Shown: positions 24,867 to 36,516 of the stretch, piece after piece
How positions within the stretch are numbered: position 1 is the first letter of the stretch
How the letters are laid out: every line of letters starts with the position of its first letter
Source of the DNA: Carnegiea gigantea
Taxonomy: Eukaryota > Streptophyta > Magnoliopsida > Caryophyllales > Cactaceae
Direction of reading: 5' to 3'
Length of the DNA: 64,000 nucleotides
Assembly (NCBI GenBank): GCA_029747015.1
Contig: JAKOGI010000366.1
Span: 470,001 to 534,000 of the forward strand
The notes under the pieces: generated by a model
Seen by the model: only the letters and a program-made list of their open reading frames with translations
What the model was told of the DNA's origin: nothing
The model's database searches: none
Position numbers and translations under genes: made by a program

Positions 24867-26149
24867 AGGCCTAGCTGCGTAAAACAAGGTTTGATTGCTT
24901 CACCACCTTTTTTTTTTTTGAAGCGGCTGGGTCTTGAACACTCAACAAATTCAAATAATCCGAAATTTGATTTTATTTCTTTTTTTTTAATTATCAGAAA
25001 TTTGAAGGAGCACTCATGTCCACTTGGAGATCCGTTTTCGAACCGGGTGCAAATCGACAGCCCGTCACCGCATCCCTCACTTCTGCTTTCAAAGATTCAA
25101 CCTTGAATCCACAATCAATGACGAACCATCAACCCAAATTCAAATCTCCCAACCTTTTTATTGCTTTAGAGCTTGCCATATAGCATAATGGGCCAATTTG
25201 AATGAGCCCCACTCCAGTACCCAAAAGGCTAATTTGGTAGCCTAGACAGAAAACAGGAAATCTGCAGTCAAATTGGATTATTTCCTTATGACACCTGCCG
25301 GGAGGGTGGTTAAGTGGGAAAAGAACCGAGAAGAGGATGAGTGAAAGAGCAGGGAAGAGCTTTAAGGAAATTATTCAGAATATAATTTCATATATATTCC
25401 GAAATATATTTCATTCCTAAATGGTTTAGATGGCAGATGGCTGTAGGTACGGTTTCTTGGCAATGCTTTTGTATATATGCTTATCCACCTAGTTCGTTCA
25501 AGACTATACAAACAACCATCTTTAATCCCCCTCCTGACAGCCATAACCGATCCTTTTTCAAGTCCTCCAAGAATCTTCTTTTCGTTAATGTCAGACCCAG
25601 CCTGTAGATCAACAAAGAAAGGAGAGGACAGGAGCAAAACGGACCTATAACCATTGAACCTGTAAAAAAATTCCTCCTCTGCTTTCTCTTTGCGGTTCTG
25701 CTTCATCTATCCCCTTCCCTTTTTTTTTTTTGGGTCTGCCATAGTCGTGCAATTAAGCAGAGGGGAGAATGAAGAACAGAGGAAGGAGAGGGGCTTGCAC
25801 TGACAGGGCTCTCCTTCCTTTATTCTCCTCTTTTTTTTTTTAAATCCCCATCGCCGCTTCTGCGAATTTGGCCGAGGAGGAAAGTGATTGACAGTAAAAT
25901 TTCTTCAGGGTGTTAGTTGGATAACACCTCATCGCAATTTGGCCTTCTTTTCCTGTTTCACATGAGACTTCAATTTTTTTTTTGAACTACGAAATTGCGT
26001 GTCCTTTTTTTTCCTCTTTTTTTTTCTTCTTTTTTTTTTTTTGAAGGCACATGAATTAACGCCTTTTTTTTTTAGATTCGATATTCGAAGGATAGCGCAC
26101 TTCCAACGCCAGACTGAAGAGATTATTCACGTCACAATTTGCACAAAAA
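24867..26149. other. Non-coding part of Tat 3' region with poly-T tracts
   Basis: No credible ORF. Several T-runs (24908-24920, 25718-25730, 25829-25841, 25975-26045) break it up. It lies upstream of the antisense PMD pseudogene and may contain that gene's promoter or first exon, but I see no clear signal. Confidence 0.4.
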
Positions 26150-26935
26150 GTATGGGCGCCTATTATTAATTTTCGTCCTTTGGATGGCTTGCGCGTAAGG
26201 GCCTACCAAAGTCGCCTTTGATTATAAATTTTCGACCTTTGGATGGTTTTACCCGCAAGGGCCCACCAAAGTCGCCTTTTGATTATAAATTTTCGACCTT
26301 TGGATGGTTTTACCGAAAAGGGCCCACCAAAGTCGCCTTTCGATTATAAATTTTCGACCTTTGGATGGTTTTGCCCGAAGGGTCCACCAACGTCGCTTTC
26401 GATTATAAATTTTCGACATTTGGATGGCTTGCCCGCAAGGGACCACCAAAGTCACATTTGATTATAAATTTCGACCTTTGGATGGTTTGCCCTTGCGGGT
26501 CCACCAAAGTCGCATTTGATTATAAATTTTCGACCTTTGGATGGCTTGTCCGCAAGGGTCCAACAAAGTTGCATTTGATTATAAATTTCGACCTTTGGAT
26601 GGCTTGCCCTTGCGGGTCCACCAAAGTCGCATTTGATTATAAATTTCGACCTTTGGATGGCTTGTCCGCAAGAGTCCAACAAAGTTGCATTTGATTATAA
26701 ATTTCGACCTTTGGCTGGCTTGCCCTTGCGGGTCCACCAAAGTCGCATTTGATTATAAATTTCGACCTTTGGATGGCTTGCCTTTGCGGGTCCACCAAAG
26801 TCGCATTTGATTATAAATTTTCGACCTTTGGATGGCTTGTTCCCAAGGGTCCACCAAAGTCGCACTTGATTATAAATTTCGACCTTTGGATGACCTGCCT
26901 GCAGGGTCCACCAAAGTCGGCTTTGATTAATTTCC
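26150..26935. repeat. Tandem array of about 13 units of 58-61 bp in Tat 3' region
   Basis: Units start near 26160, 26221, 26282, 26342, 26402, 26460, 26519, 26578, 26636, 26694, 26752, 26811 and 26870. Consensus order: TTATAAATTTTCGACCTTTG, then GATGGCTTGCCCGCAAGGG, then TCCACCAAAGTCGCATTTGA. Early units are about 60-61 bp; later ones have a 1-2 bp shorter TTATAAATTTCG. Long ORFs on both strands here only reflect the repeat. Tandem repeats in the hypervariable 3' region are known for Tat-lineage elements. The array sits directly before the splice-acceptor-like site of the antisense gene. Confidence 0.95.
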
Positions 26936-26939
26936 CTTT

Positions 26940-26972
26940 TTTTTCCTTTTTTTTTGTAGGCTTGCTCCACAC
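26940..26972 (+). promoter_or_regulatory. Splice-acceptor-like site in leader of antisense PMD gene
   Basis: A long T-rich tract followed by TTTTTGTAG (AG at 26958-26959) lies 14 bases before the ATG at 26973. It looks like the 3' end of a leader intron that would contain some or all of the tandem repeats. The donor is not identified. Confidence 0.4.
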
Positions 26973-29041
26973 ATGGCTATCTTCTCAGATGAGTCTTGCA
27001 ACAAACGTCAATATTTGTGGATTCGACTGGACAATAAGGATATGAAGGAGACAAAGGTGCAGATTCGCAGGCCTATAGCTCACTTTTCCAAATCAAAATG
27101 TCCTGAAGGTCCACCAAGCCTCAGTTCTTGGTCGGAAGAAAATTTGAAGACAGGAGAGATATTTTTACTGTCAAGTCACCTCAATCCCCAGAAAAGCGTC
27201 CCGTCGTATCAGCTATTGCACCCTGACATACATGCCGGGCAGAAATCGTGGGAGAAGCTTCCATGCCAAGGAGAATTTTCTTACACGCCTCTATATTAGG
27301 AATGGTTAGAAGACGTTCTCACCTGTTGCAAAGACTTACTAGTCGCCAATTATTTATTTGACGCTCTTTACGCATCACTTTTTATTTATGACAAGTGTCC
27401 AAATATTGTTCGAGCGATATGTGAGTACTGGTGCCCTGAAACGAACTCTTTGCATACCTCGAAAGGCGAAGTATCGATTTCTCTATTGGACATCTATGGC
27501 TTCCTTGGGCTTCCGTTGTCAGGCTTTCTCTATGATGAAGTTGTCCCTTCATCTAAAGAGCTCAAATCTAGTATGGGGAGGAGTTGCACTCATTTGTTCA
27601 AAGCATATCATATTCTTCGACAACGTTTTGATCACAAACCGACTATAAAGGAATGGATCGCATTTTGGTTCCGTGGACCAGTAAAATATTATGCTCCCAT
27701 GAAATCAGACCGTCGAAGCCGAGTTCCTCTCCCAAACATTATGTCTCCCGCTACTGAAGATCATGGGTGGAACGAATCTTACGTTGTCTTTGACGAGCTA
27801 GGCGTGCCCAAAGGCGAGCGTACGGAGACATTCCTCGCAGCCTTTCTTTCATGTTGGTTATGCTTGTTTGCACTTCCAATTAGAGACGCTGGTTGCATTC
27901 GTCCTGGGACCTTCTCAGTGGCATCAAGCATGGAAGGTGGTCAAGCATATTGTCTTCCTTCGGCCATCCTTGCGAGCATTTACAGAGGTCTTGGTGAAAT
28001 CTGTCGCTCCGCTCATCCGGGCAGAAAAGGAGGTCATATCCCCTGGCATTTTCTTTACGCTTGGGTGGCTAAATATTTCCGAACATATGACTTTGATGAT
28101 AGCGTCTCTACTAACCTTAGGATGCCGAAATTCAGTGGCTTTGGTCGGGCTAAAACATTTGACCTTGACGAAGCACGTGAGCTCATCAGTTCTGGGAGGG
28201 GTTTCTGCTGGAATTCTGCTATAAGGCATCGACTCAAAGCGACTCTCGTCGATAACGGCCAATTGTCGCGGGCTGACTTTGCTTATTTTGCCAGCATCCG
28301 TTCAAGTTATGTCTGTTGCCGTTGTGAGGATAGTTTTGTTATTGAGCACTATTGCCCCCATAGGTTCAGCAGACAATTTGGCTTTCATCAGGACATTCCT
28401 GCGGACATAGATTTCTCCATCCTCCCGAGTTCAAAGATTATGCTTCGACTCCATCAAGCTTGTATACGCTATGGGACCAATTCTCGCGTGTTTTTTCCTG
28501 GTCAATGCCCTTCTCTGGAGAGGAAATTCACTCGTCGCTTCCAAGAGTGTTGGCCCAAAATGTTCCTCACTTCATCAGATTCTCATTCTGGAGAGAGCTC
28601 AAAGAGGAAGAGAGTCAGCTTATCTGATCAAAATATTCAGAGAAATGAGGCTCCTTCTGGATCGAGGCCTAAGTTCAAGATCATTCGTTCTGAAAAGCCT
28701 TTAAGGTCTCCAGCTCTTGAAACAGAAGACAATACTCCTCAAACGAAAATCCCAAGGGTGGATGCTGCCCTCTCAGTCGCACCTATCTCCGCAGTTCCTA
28801 TTTAGAGTGTCCGTATGGCACCAGAGGCCTCCGACGAGGTTAGACTACTCTTGAGCCTTTGCCTGTTACAGCGTGTAGACGAAAGCTGAAGTCTATCATC
28901 GTTTGTTTTCTTGATGAGCAGGGCATGCCCAATGTTGGAGGAAGTAAATTGGACTATGAGAAAACCGTTTTCCCGCCTCCCGACGGCGCGGAAAATATCA
29001 TGGACATCTTGGATTGCGATCTTAGCCCCACCGCATACATG
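26973..29041 (+). pseudogene. Plant mobile domain (PMD, MAIN-like) protein, first coding part, antisense to Tat pol
   Basis: One frame runs from ATG 26973 to 28805, broken by a single in-frame TAG at 27297-27299. It reads EWLEDVLTCCKDLLVA, IRAICEYWCP, then LLDIYGFLGLPLSG, KEWIAFWFRGP, ETFLAAFLSCWLCLFALP, IRPGTFSVAS and LPSAILASIYRGLGEI. This is the aminotransferase-like plant mobile domain known from MAIN-type plant proteins and from transposons. After a stop at 28803-28805 the frame shifts, and coding sequence resumes (28856-29041: RKLKSIIVCFLDEQG, ending NIMDILDCDLSPTAYM) up to a GT splice donor. The gene converges on pol, with 288 bp between their stops. Extra ORFs, some antisense, are known in Tat elements; their function is not established. 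Confidence 0.85.
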
Positions 29042-29055
29042 GTAATACATACACA

Positions 29056-29106
<51 letters not shown>

Positions 29107-29169
29107 GCTCACCTCCATGACCCCTCATTTTAATCCTTCCCCCCTTTTTATATTTTTTTTATTTTGTAG
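29042..29169 (+). other. Predicted intron of the antisense PMD gene, with (CT)n tract
   Basis: Starts GTAATACAT and ends TTTATTTTGTAG; 128 nt. Removing it joins two open frames in phase 0 (...AYM | VESGDMNFKEK...). It contains a (CT)n run at about 29059-29103 and then T-rich sequence, which would form the polypyrimidine tract. Predicted from frame and splice signals only. Confidence 0.65.
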
Positions 29170-30003
29170 GTAGAAAGTGGTGACATGAATTTTAAGGAGA
29201 AGCTGGCATATGTTCCTCTACCATTGGGAAGTCACTGTTTCCCTTCAATTGAGCACTTGTCATTCCTTGGGCAAGATTTTCTTGGCGATGATGATGAAGC
29301 TGAATCTACCCCTAAAGTCGATGCTCCACAAGTGCTCCCTCCATCGCGTCTTTCAAGAGCGACACCAGATGTTTTGGTTTTCAATGTCGATGTCGTCATA
29401 AGAGAAGTGAACAAGAGTGGAGCTCGCATGATGGGTCAAGTTATTCTTGACAAAGTGCTCCGTACCCCTTTTGAAAGGCTTTACTGCCTTAAGGGCGAGT
29501 TTGATAGCCTTTACGACCTCATCCATGAAAGAGGAGGTGACGCTACTCCTTTAAAGAACAAAGTTGAAAGGCTGGTCCACCAGGCATGCGACCTTAAAGA
29601 TTTGCAAGAGAGCTACTCCGGCCGAATGACCATCGAGGTGAGAGAAAGTCGTCGTGTGGAAGTCGGTAGTAAGCTCGACGCGGCTTCCCATCAGTTGGAC
29701 ACAGAAATTGCTCGTTATAATGTGCTCAAGGCTAAGCTGGGAGAAGTGGATTCGAGGCGTGAGGAACTGCTGAAAGAGTTACAATCCTTAGATGATCAAA
29801 AGAAGGACCTTTGTTGTCAAGTGACGGCTAGTGAAGATTCCCTTCAAGAAGCTGAGCAGGCAGTCATCGACTTGAAGGGTCAAATTGACACGCTTAATGC
29901 TATTGAGGTGATAGACCCGGCCACCAAAGCTAGCTTGGAGAAGACCGAAGCTTATGTGAAGGAATCTTTCGAAGATTTAAAGACCTTCCACTGGACACCG
30001 TAG
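29170..30003 (+). pseudogene. Coiled-coil C-terminal exon of the antisense PMD gene
   Basis: Continuous frame from the acceptor at 29170 to TAG at 30001-30003. From residue 90 on, the sequence is charged and heptad-like (RLVHQACDLKDLQESYSGRM, LDTEIARYNVLKAKLGEVD, LLKELQSLDDQKKDL, AEQAVIDLKGQIDTLNA). It ends with a segment TKASLEKTEAYVKESFEDLK. A long coiled coil is therefore likely, suggesting oligomerisation. No nuclease or transposase motif is visible. This exon has no stop of its own; the gene is broken only in the upstream part. Sense transcription here would be antisense to Tat genomic RNA. Confidence 0.75.
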
Positions 30004-30291
30004 CTTTTTTGATATGAATTCATTATGTATTTTTTTTTTTTTTAGTTAATGAAATGAACTTGATGTCGATCTAATAAAATTTGAATGAGAAATTCCAATT
30101 CCCTTTTCTTATTGGTGCACGAATGTCTTGGTCAATTTGCCTTGCACGAATGAGAAATTCCAAGAATTTTTTTTTTTGGCCGTTCACAGTTTATACTCTT
30201 GCGGGCCAGGAGTAGTACAAAGTTTTTTTTTTTTTTTAATGGGTACAATGAGCAGTAGGCTCTTGCTTAGGAGCCTACATGCATTAACATA
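30004..30291. other. Spacer between convergent PMD gene and Tat pol
   Basis: 288 bp with three T-runs (30031-30043, 30170-30177, 30222-30237). On the plus strand, AT-rich sequence with AATGAAAT and AATAAAA words at 30048-30078 could supply 3'-end signals for the PMD transcript. No coding. Confidence 0.5.
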
Positions 30292-32145
30292 CTAAGGATG
30301 ATAAAGTTTTAGGAACTTTCCATTTATCGGCCCAACTCGTACTTCGTCGGTACCGACAATCCTATAGGCGCCGTTGGTGTAAACTTCTCGAACCACGTAA
30401 GGGCCATCCCACTTGGAAGTAAACTTACTTCCAGTCTTGTGTGGGATAATGATTGGCCTCCTTACCGCGAGCACTTGATCTCCAACTTGAAATGAACGCG
30501 GTCGTACCTTTTTGTTGAAGGGTCGTGATAAGCGAGCTTGATAGCATTCCAACTTCTGTTGCGCTAGAAGTCTTTTTTCATCAAGGGCTTCGAGCTCTGC
30601 CAGGCAAAGCTTGTGATTTTTATCTTCGGTCAAGCCTTCCTGTATGGCGATACGGAGTGAAGGGATTTGAAGTTCCAAAGGCAATACTGCTTCGACCCCA
30701 TACACCAGAGCGAAAGGAGTTGACTGGGTCGACGTTTTGTATGTGGTTCAGTATGCCCAAAGAGCTTCCGCTAGCCTTTCATGCCAATCGCGCTTTGACT
30801 TCGCCACCACTTTGCTTAGTAAGTTGCAAAGCGTCTTATTGAAGGCTTCCGCCAACCCATTTGCAGGTGCATTGTACATTGAAGATTTGCGCTGAGCAAA
30901 CTTAAACTTTTCGCAGAAGGCGGTCATTAACTTGTTGACAAATGGTTTGCCATTGTCAGTGATAATATACCGAGGCACGCCATATCGATAGATGATATAG
31001 GTTCGAATAAAATCAACGACATTTTCTTTTTTAACCTCTCCCAGTGAGATTGCTTCTGCCTATTTAGAAAAGTAGTCAGTTGCTGCCAAGATGTACGAGT
31101 GGCCAGCAGAAGATTTTGGAGTGATAGGGCCCACAACATCAAGCCCCCACGCTTCAAATGGCCAAGATGTCACAGTTGGATGGAGTGGCTCCGGAGGTTG
31201 ATGAATAAAATTTGTATGAAACTAGCAAGACTCGCACCTTTTTGCATAGTCAATGCAGTCTTGCACCATGGTAGGCCAGTAGTAACCTATCCTCTTGATT
31301 CGATCATGCAATTTGGGCCCTGCTTGGTGTGCTCCGCATATTCCTGAGTGTGCTTCCTCCATTGTTTGTCTTGCCTCCTCGTTACCCAAGCATCGCAACC
31401 AAATGCCGAGAAAGGAACGCTGATAAAGAGTCCCGTTGAAGTAAAGGAAGCTGGGAGCTCTTCGTTGGATTTTTGTCTTATGCCTTGGATCACTAGGAAG
31501 TTTCCCATGATGCATGTAGTCAATGAGTGGTTGACGCCAATCTTCTCCCTCTACTTCTTGAGCACTGACTGCATTGGCGTCTTCCTCAAGCTCTTCATCA
31601 ATGGGTGCAATGACCCATCGATTGCAAATGGGGACGTTCATATTTTCCTCTGCCCCCAGTGCCAAAGTAGCTGCAAGATTTGCAAGTGCATCAGCCACCT
31701 TATTGGCACTCCTAGGAACATGCTCCAACTTGACGGTTTCAAGCTCGCTTAACAATCGTGAAGCACACTTGTAATACGAAATGAGATCATCCTTTTTAAC
31801 TTCATACTCTTCGAGGAGTTGTTTGATGACCAATTGCGAGTCACCATAGATGTCGAGATCTTTGATTCCCAATCCAATAGCCATTTGAAGGCCCAAGATT
31901 AATGCCTGATACTCGGCCATGTTATTTGAACACAACTGGGTTAATATGAATGAGTAGGTGAGGACATGCTTCTCAGGGGAGATAAACACTACACCAGCAC
32001 CAACTCCATTGCTTCTTGCAGCTCCGTCAAAGTACATTTCCCAAGGCGGGAGGATATCGACAAAGAGCACATCTTCACCTGGTAAGTCATCGTTTAGCTC
32101 CCACTCGTCGGGAATTGGGTGATCAGCTAGGAAGTCTGCCAGCGC
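30292..32145 (-). pseudogene. Second (archaeal-type) RNase H and integrase of the Tat element
   Basis: The ORF at 32070-31222 holds an extra RNase H with the expected acidic residues Asp15 (YFDGAA), Glu53 (MAEYQA), Asp77 (YGDSQL) and Asp127 (VADAL). The integrase zinc domain follows (His241, His248, Cys279, Cys282). In the same frame past a TAG at 31222-31224 are the catalytic Asp (WGLDVVGP), Asp (ITDNGKPF) and Glu (GLAEAFNK), then LWAY and a C-terminal domain ending at 30292. Further in-frame stops are TAG 31060-31062 and TGA 30748-30750. All catalytic residues are still present; only stops disrupt it. Integrase inserts the cDNA, and the second RNase H is a Tat-clade hallmark. Confidence 0.9.
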
Positions 32146-33608
32146 TTACCCCTTGACTGCTTTTTGTGGCACACAGACAAGATCATGCTGCTTCAAGATC
32201 ATAGCCCACTTAGCAAGCCGCCCACTGAGGACTGGCCTCGACAGAATGTACTTGACGGGATCGGCTTTAGAAACTACATGCACTGTATATGCCTGCATGT
32301 AATGTTTGGTTTTTTGAACGGCAAATACAAGTGACAAGCAGATTTTTTCCATGGGTGAATACTTCAATTCAGCCCCCACCAATGTACGGCTCAAGTAGTA
32401 CAAAGCTACTTCTTTTCCTTCCTCATTCTTTTGAACACACAGTGCTCCTAATGATTGTTCTTAAGCTGCAATGTAGAGTATAAGAGGCTTGCCAGGGACT
32501 GGTGCTCCCAATACTGGAGGGTTCGACAAGTACTTCTTGATTTTCGCGAAGGCTTCACGGCATGGCTCGTCCCAATCAAAAGGTGCTCCCTTTTTCATGA
32601 GGTGGCTGAAAGGATGACAACGTCTAGCTAGATTTGATATGAACCTTCGAATATATGCCAGGCGACCTTGAAGGCCACGAAGCTCTTTGAGATTCTTAGG
32701 CTCAGGCATTTCTTGGATTGGTCAATCTCGATCCCTTTATGTCGGACGACAAAGCCCAAGAATTTTCCAGAAGTGACCCCAAATGCACACTTGAGCGGGT
32801 TCATCTTCAACTGACATTTCCGTAGACGTTCGAAGACACTACGAAGGTCTGGAATATGGTCGCATTTCATCTTAGATTTGACCACCAAGTCATCGATGTA
32901 ACACTCAATTGTCTTATCATCGAAAATGTTTTGCATTGCCCTTTGATATGTTGCCCCCGCATTCTTTAGGCCGAAAGGCATAACCTTGGAACAAAAAATA
33001 CCCTCGACTGTGCGAAAAGTTGTGGCCTCCTGGTCTTCCGGCGCCATTTGGATTTGATTATACCCTGCAGTATAATCCATGAATGATAAGGCCTCGTGCC
33101 CCGTAGTTGAATCAACCATGAGTTCGGTGACAGGGAGCGGAAAATTGTCCTTTGGACATGTGTCATTGAGATCCCGAAAGTCTACGCAGATGCGAAGTTG
33201 TCCATTTTTCTTCCTCACGGGGACAATGTTTGTGATCCAGGTTGGATATTTTACCTCCCGAATGAAACCTGCTTCAATGAGCTTATTGAATTCTTTTTCA
33301 ATCTCGGGTACCAACTCTGGACGAAAACGCCGCTGAGGCTGCTTTTTCAGAGACACTCCCTTTTTGATGGACAGGCGATGGACAACAACTTTGGGATTAA
33401 GCCCTGGCATTTCCTTGTAACTCCATGCGAATACGTCCTTATATTCCGAGAGGAGATTGAAGTACCGACTTTCTTCCTCAGACGTTAGCAGTGAACTTAT
33501 ATAAATGGGGCGAGGTTCTTCGGTGGTACCAAGATTCAATTCCTTCAGATCATCGACCGTAGCTTGCCCCCCGTCCTCAAGGATTTTAGGAGTTTTTGCA
33601 AGCTCCAT
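32146..33608 (-). pseudogene. Reverse transcriptase and RNase H of the Tat element
   Basis: The ORF at 33608-32628 (326 aa) contains the RT palm: CVDFRDLNDTCPKDNFPLP, FMDYTAGYNQIQM, MPFGLKNAGATYQRAM and the active site YIDDLVV (residues 237-240). A frameshift near 32715 moves the rest to the frame of 32709-32461 (LRGLQGRLAYIRRFISNLAR and a PPVLGAP segment). After TAA at 32461-32463 comes the RNase H part (32403-32146: YYLSRTLVGAELKYSPMEK, KTKHYMQAY), ending at TAA 32146-32148. It copies element RNA to DNA; this copy cannot make a full enzyme. Confidence 0.92.
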
Positions 33609-34683
33609 CTCTGAATCTGAATCCTCGCATTCTCACCTGTAATATGATGAGAAGAAGCCACTTCATCTTGCTTTCCCTCCTTGTTCGAGTCGGAGGTACT
33701 TTATTGACCAGTGAAGATCACAGTGCGCCTTTTCACCCTTAGGGAACCATCTGTCTTCACATCCAGAGTTGAGAACCGCTTCATTCGTGAAGGTATAGAA
33801 CTTTGCACTTCGTTTCCATCACCAAGTCGACTGAACAGTGAGTCTTTTTGTTCTTGAAGTGATGGATTTGATGATTCTTTTGCTTTCTGATCCTATTGAA
33901 CACCGAAGGTCTTTTTTCTACACGATTCTTCGTTCTCCAGAGGATAGAAGACTTAGGGTCTTGATCGCTCTTGATTCTAGTGAAGACGGACGGGCGTTTC
34001 CTTGGGGCAGATGGTTGCAACCTATCGAATACAGAAGACTTTATAGGAGGTTGAACCTCTTCCTCTTCATTCTCATCTACTTCTTCAGCAGAGATGTATT
34101 GAGTCACATTTTGTTTGGCCTTGCATTGCCCTGAGATTTTGACTGGCTGCATCGGTGTGTAACCAAGTCCAACTTTAGAGATACCCACTGAACCTCCTTA
34201 CTCTTGGATCATTTTTTGAGTTTCATTGAGGCCGTGAGGCTGGACTTCAATCATCTTCCCTAAGGTAGCAGGGTTCTGGAAGTTATAACCGGCTCTTTCC
34301 ATAAGCTTGTATGCATTTGGATCGAATCCATCCTTGGTACGTGTACGTGGTAGCACCTCTTCTTCTTTCAACAAAGCATTGGAAGAGGAAACAAACCCAG
34401 GGAGGGGGTGTCTGCTCACCTTTAGTTGGTACGCCTTCTGTGTAGGTAACGTGGCACTCCCTTTAAGGGTATCCATGTTCGCCTCGTCAACCTTTCTGAC
34501 GATCTTACCTTCCGCATCTCCATGTACAACGCCGCTGAAGGGTGATTCCCCTTCCCTACGACGGGATTTCGGGACATACCTCAAAATCGGTATCATGGCG
34601 TTTGTTGAAGCAGTAGCCTGTCCTGCGACCTGTTTAGCGGGTTGCGTTTCGCTAACTTCTTTATCGTCTTCTTTGTCCTTTCG
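33609..34683 (-). pseudogene. Linker between protease and RT with repeated SVF(D/N/T)R motifs
   Basis: Same frame as gag for most of its length: ORFs 34596-34198 and 34188-33781, separated by TAA at 34198-34200 and from protease by TGA at 34684-34686. It carries SVFDRLQP, PSVFTRIKSD and PSVFNRIRKQ, a recurring short motif I recall from Tat polyproteins. A frame change near 33781 leads towards the RT frame. Function unknown. Confidence 0.65.
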
Positions 34684-36516
34684 TCACTGTTTCATATCAT
34701 TGCGTCCTGTGGTCGCTTGCGCAGCCTTGGTAACTTTCGATTCCCCTGTGGATGCAATGGTCGAAATCATCATCTCTTTAGGTGCCGCAGCTTCTTCAAA
34801 GAATTTAGCATCAGTAAAATGCGACTCTGCTTTGGTAAATGGCCTAACATCGCCATTAATCTTTCTTTCCCCTCCACGATAGTACTTGAGGCATTGATGG
34901 AGAGTTGAGGCGACTATTCCATGCTCATGGAGCCATGGACGCCCAAGCAATAACTTGTACGAAGTCTTAGAGTCAATCACATGGAAGATCGAAGACGTCG
35001 ATGGGTCTCCCATCATCAGTTCTAGGCGAATCATACCAATAGCATGCTGACTCTCTAGGCTAAAGCCCTGGATCACCATTCGGCTCTTCGAAAGCTCTTC
35101 CACTGTGATCCCCAAGTCGTTCATCGTAGACTTAGGCATGATGTTAACAGCTGACCCTCCATCTACAAGGATCCGTCTGACTTTTTGCTCCCTGATGTAA
35201 CCAGTGATGAACAGGGGGCGGTTGTGAGGCTTGGAGCCCAATAGCAGGTCATCATCAGTGAAAGTGATGGCGATGTTGCAAGCAGCATAATGAGCAACAT
35301 CTTTTACTGGTTGACCTGCACCTTTCACTTTGTCAACATAAAGCTTAGGGTGCTGCAAGGCGGCAGCAATCTGTTGACGTATTTCTTTCGGCAGGTTGAA
35401 GATTTGCCTCCAATCGTCACAGGTTGGTAGAGCCTCTAAACTAGTTAGAGACTCACCATCATTTTTGGGAGGTTTCTCTAACTCTGCTTCCTCCTCGTCT
35501 TCGTCATTCTCTGGCTCATAACAAGAAGTCATGTTAGTAGTGACCTTCTTAAAAAATTTCACTGGGAAGAATTCCTCAAGTGTGATAGGGACGAGCGGCT
35601 TTTGCTCGAGTAGGTTGATAGGTTGGACTTCCTGTCTCTTGCTAGCCTTTGACTTTTTCTTGCTCTTCGCAGATCGAGAAGTCTTCCTCCTGCCTTGTTT
35701 CTTTCTTTGACGAAGGGGCAGTGGCTGAACTTGTTTTAGATTCCTTGGCCTCCTTCGGGTGACAGGCGTCCACCCTTCTTCATCTTTGACCGGATTAGAA
35801 TTTGTCTTCATCATTGGTCTCCTAATTGTCAAGGGAACGATGACGGGTTCTAAGCTTCCGAACTGAATGGTGAATAGTCTTTCCCCTTGAGAAGCGATAA
35901 CACTACTCTCCCTTCGTTCATGGGTTCGAGTAGACCTTGGCTGCCGTGATAGTGGAAGACACTCCATCTCGGCGGAGATATGATTGGCCCCGGTAGAGTC
36001 ATCCAGGTCCAATATGATCTTGCCATCCTTGGCCAACTGCATGATACGTTCTTTGAGAGTGACACACTTTTCTAGAGGATGGCTAACAACCCTGTGATAG
36101 CGACAGTACTTTGGGTCACTTGTCCTTCCAGCTTCTTCTAGTTGCTTAGGTTCAGGGAGTTCAATAATCCTATTTTCAAGTAGATCATCCAGCATTCCTG
36201 ACAAGTCTGAATCAGGAAACGGGTACTTCTTTTCTTGGAGCTCCTTTAACGTTGGTCGCTTCCGTCCAACGTCCCTCAAGGGTGCTCCTTTCTTTCCTTC
36301 TGGCCTAGATTTGCCTGAAATCCGTACAGGTTCCTCAACAGAAGTGGCCATGGATTCCTTTGCGGGTGCTTTGGAAGGCTTTGAGCTCTTCTTAATCTCA
36401 CATTTGTCCTTCTTGAACTCAGATGAGGAGGACGACTTGCTGCGGCGATTTGCTATCATCATCTCCATGTCATGGGCCTTCGTAGCTAGCTCTTGAAAGG
36501 TTCTAGGCTTGCTCAT
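34684..36516 (-). pseudogene. Gag C terminus and aspartic protease of the Tat element
   Basis: A 610-aa open frame continuing gag after a single in-frame TAG (36517-36519). Residues 138-151 (CRYHRVVSHPLEKC) form a CX2H...HX4C zinc-knuckle-like site. Residues 250-300 are very basic (KKQGRRKTSRSAKSKKKSK). The protease is at about 425-535, with Asp-Gly-Gly at 452-454 (ILVDGGSAVNIMP) and LLLGRPWLHEHGIVAS near its end. The domain looks intact apart from being cut off from upstream gag by the stop. Confidence 0.88.

Noticed and set aside
26150..26935. CRISPR-like array
   Set aside because: Units are contiguous and similar along their whole length, with no unique spacers, and the context is a plant retrotransposon.
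26243..27045. Long ORFs on both strands (for example 109 aa plus, 91 aa minus) with repeating FDYKFSTFGW or GGPARASHPK peptides
   Set aside because: They follow from the tandem 58-61-bp DNA repeat read in open frames; both strands are equally open and no gene signal is present.
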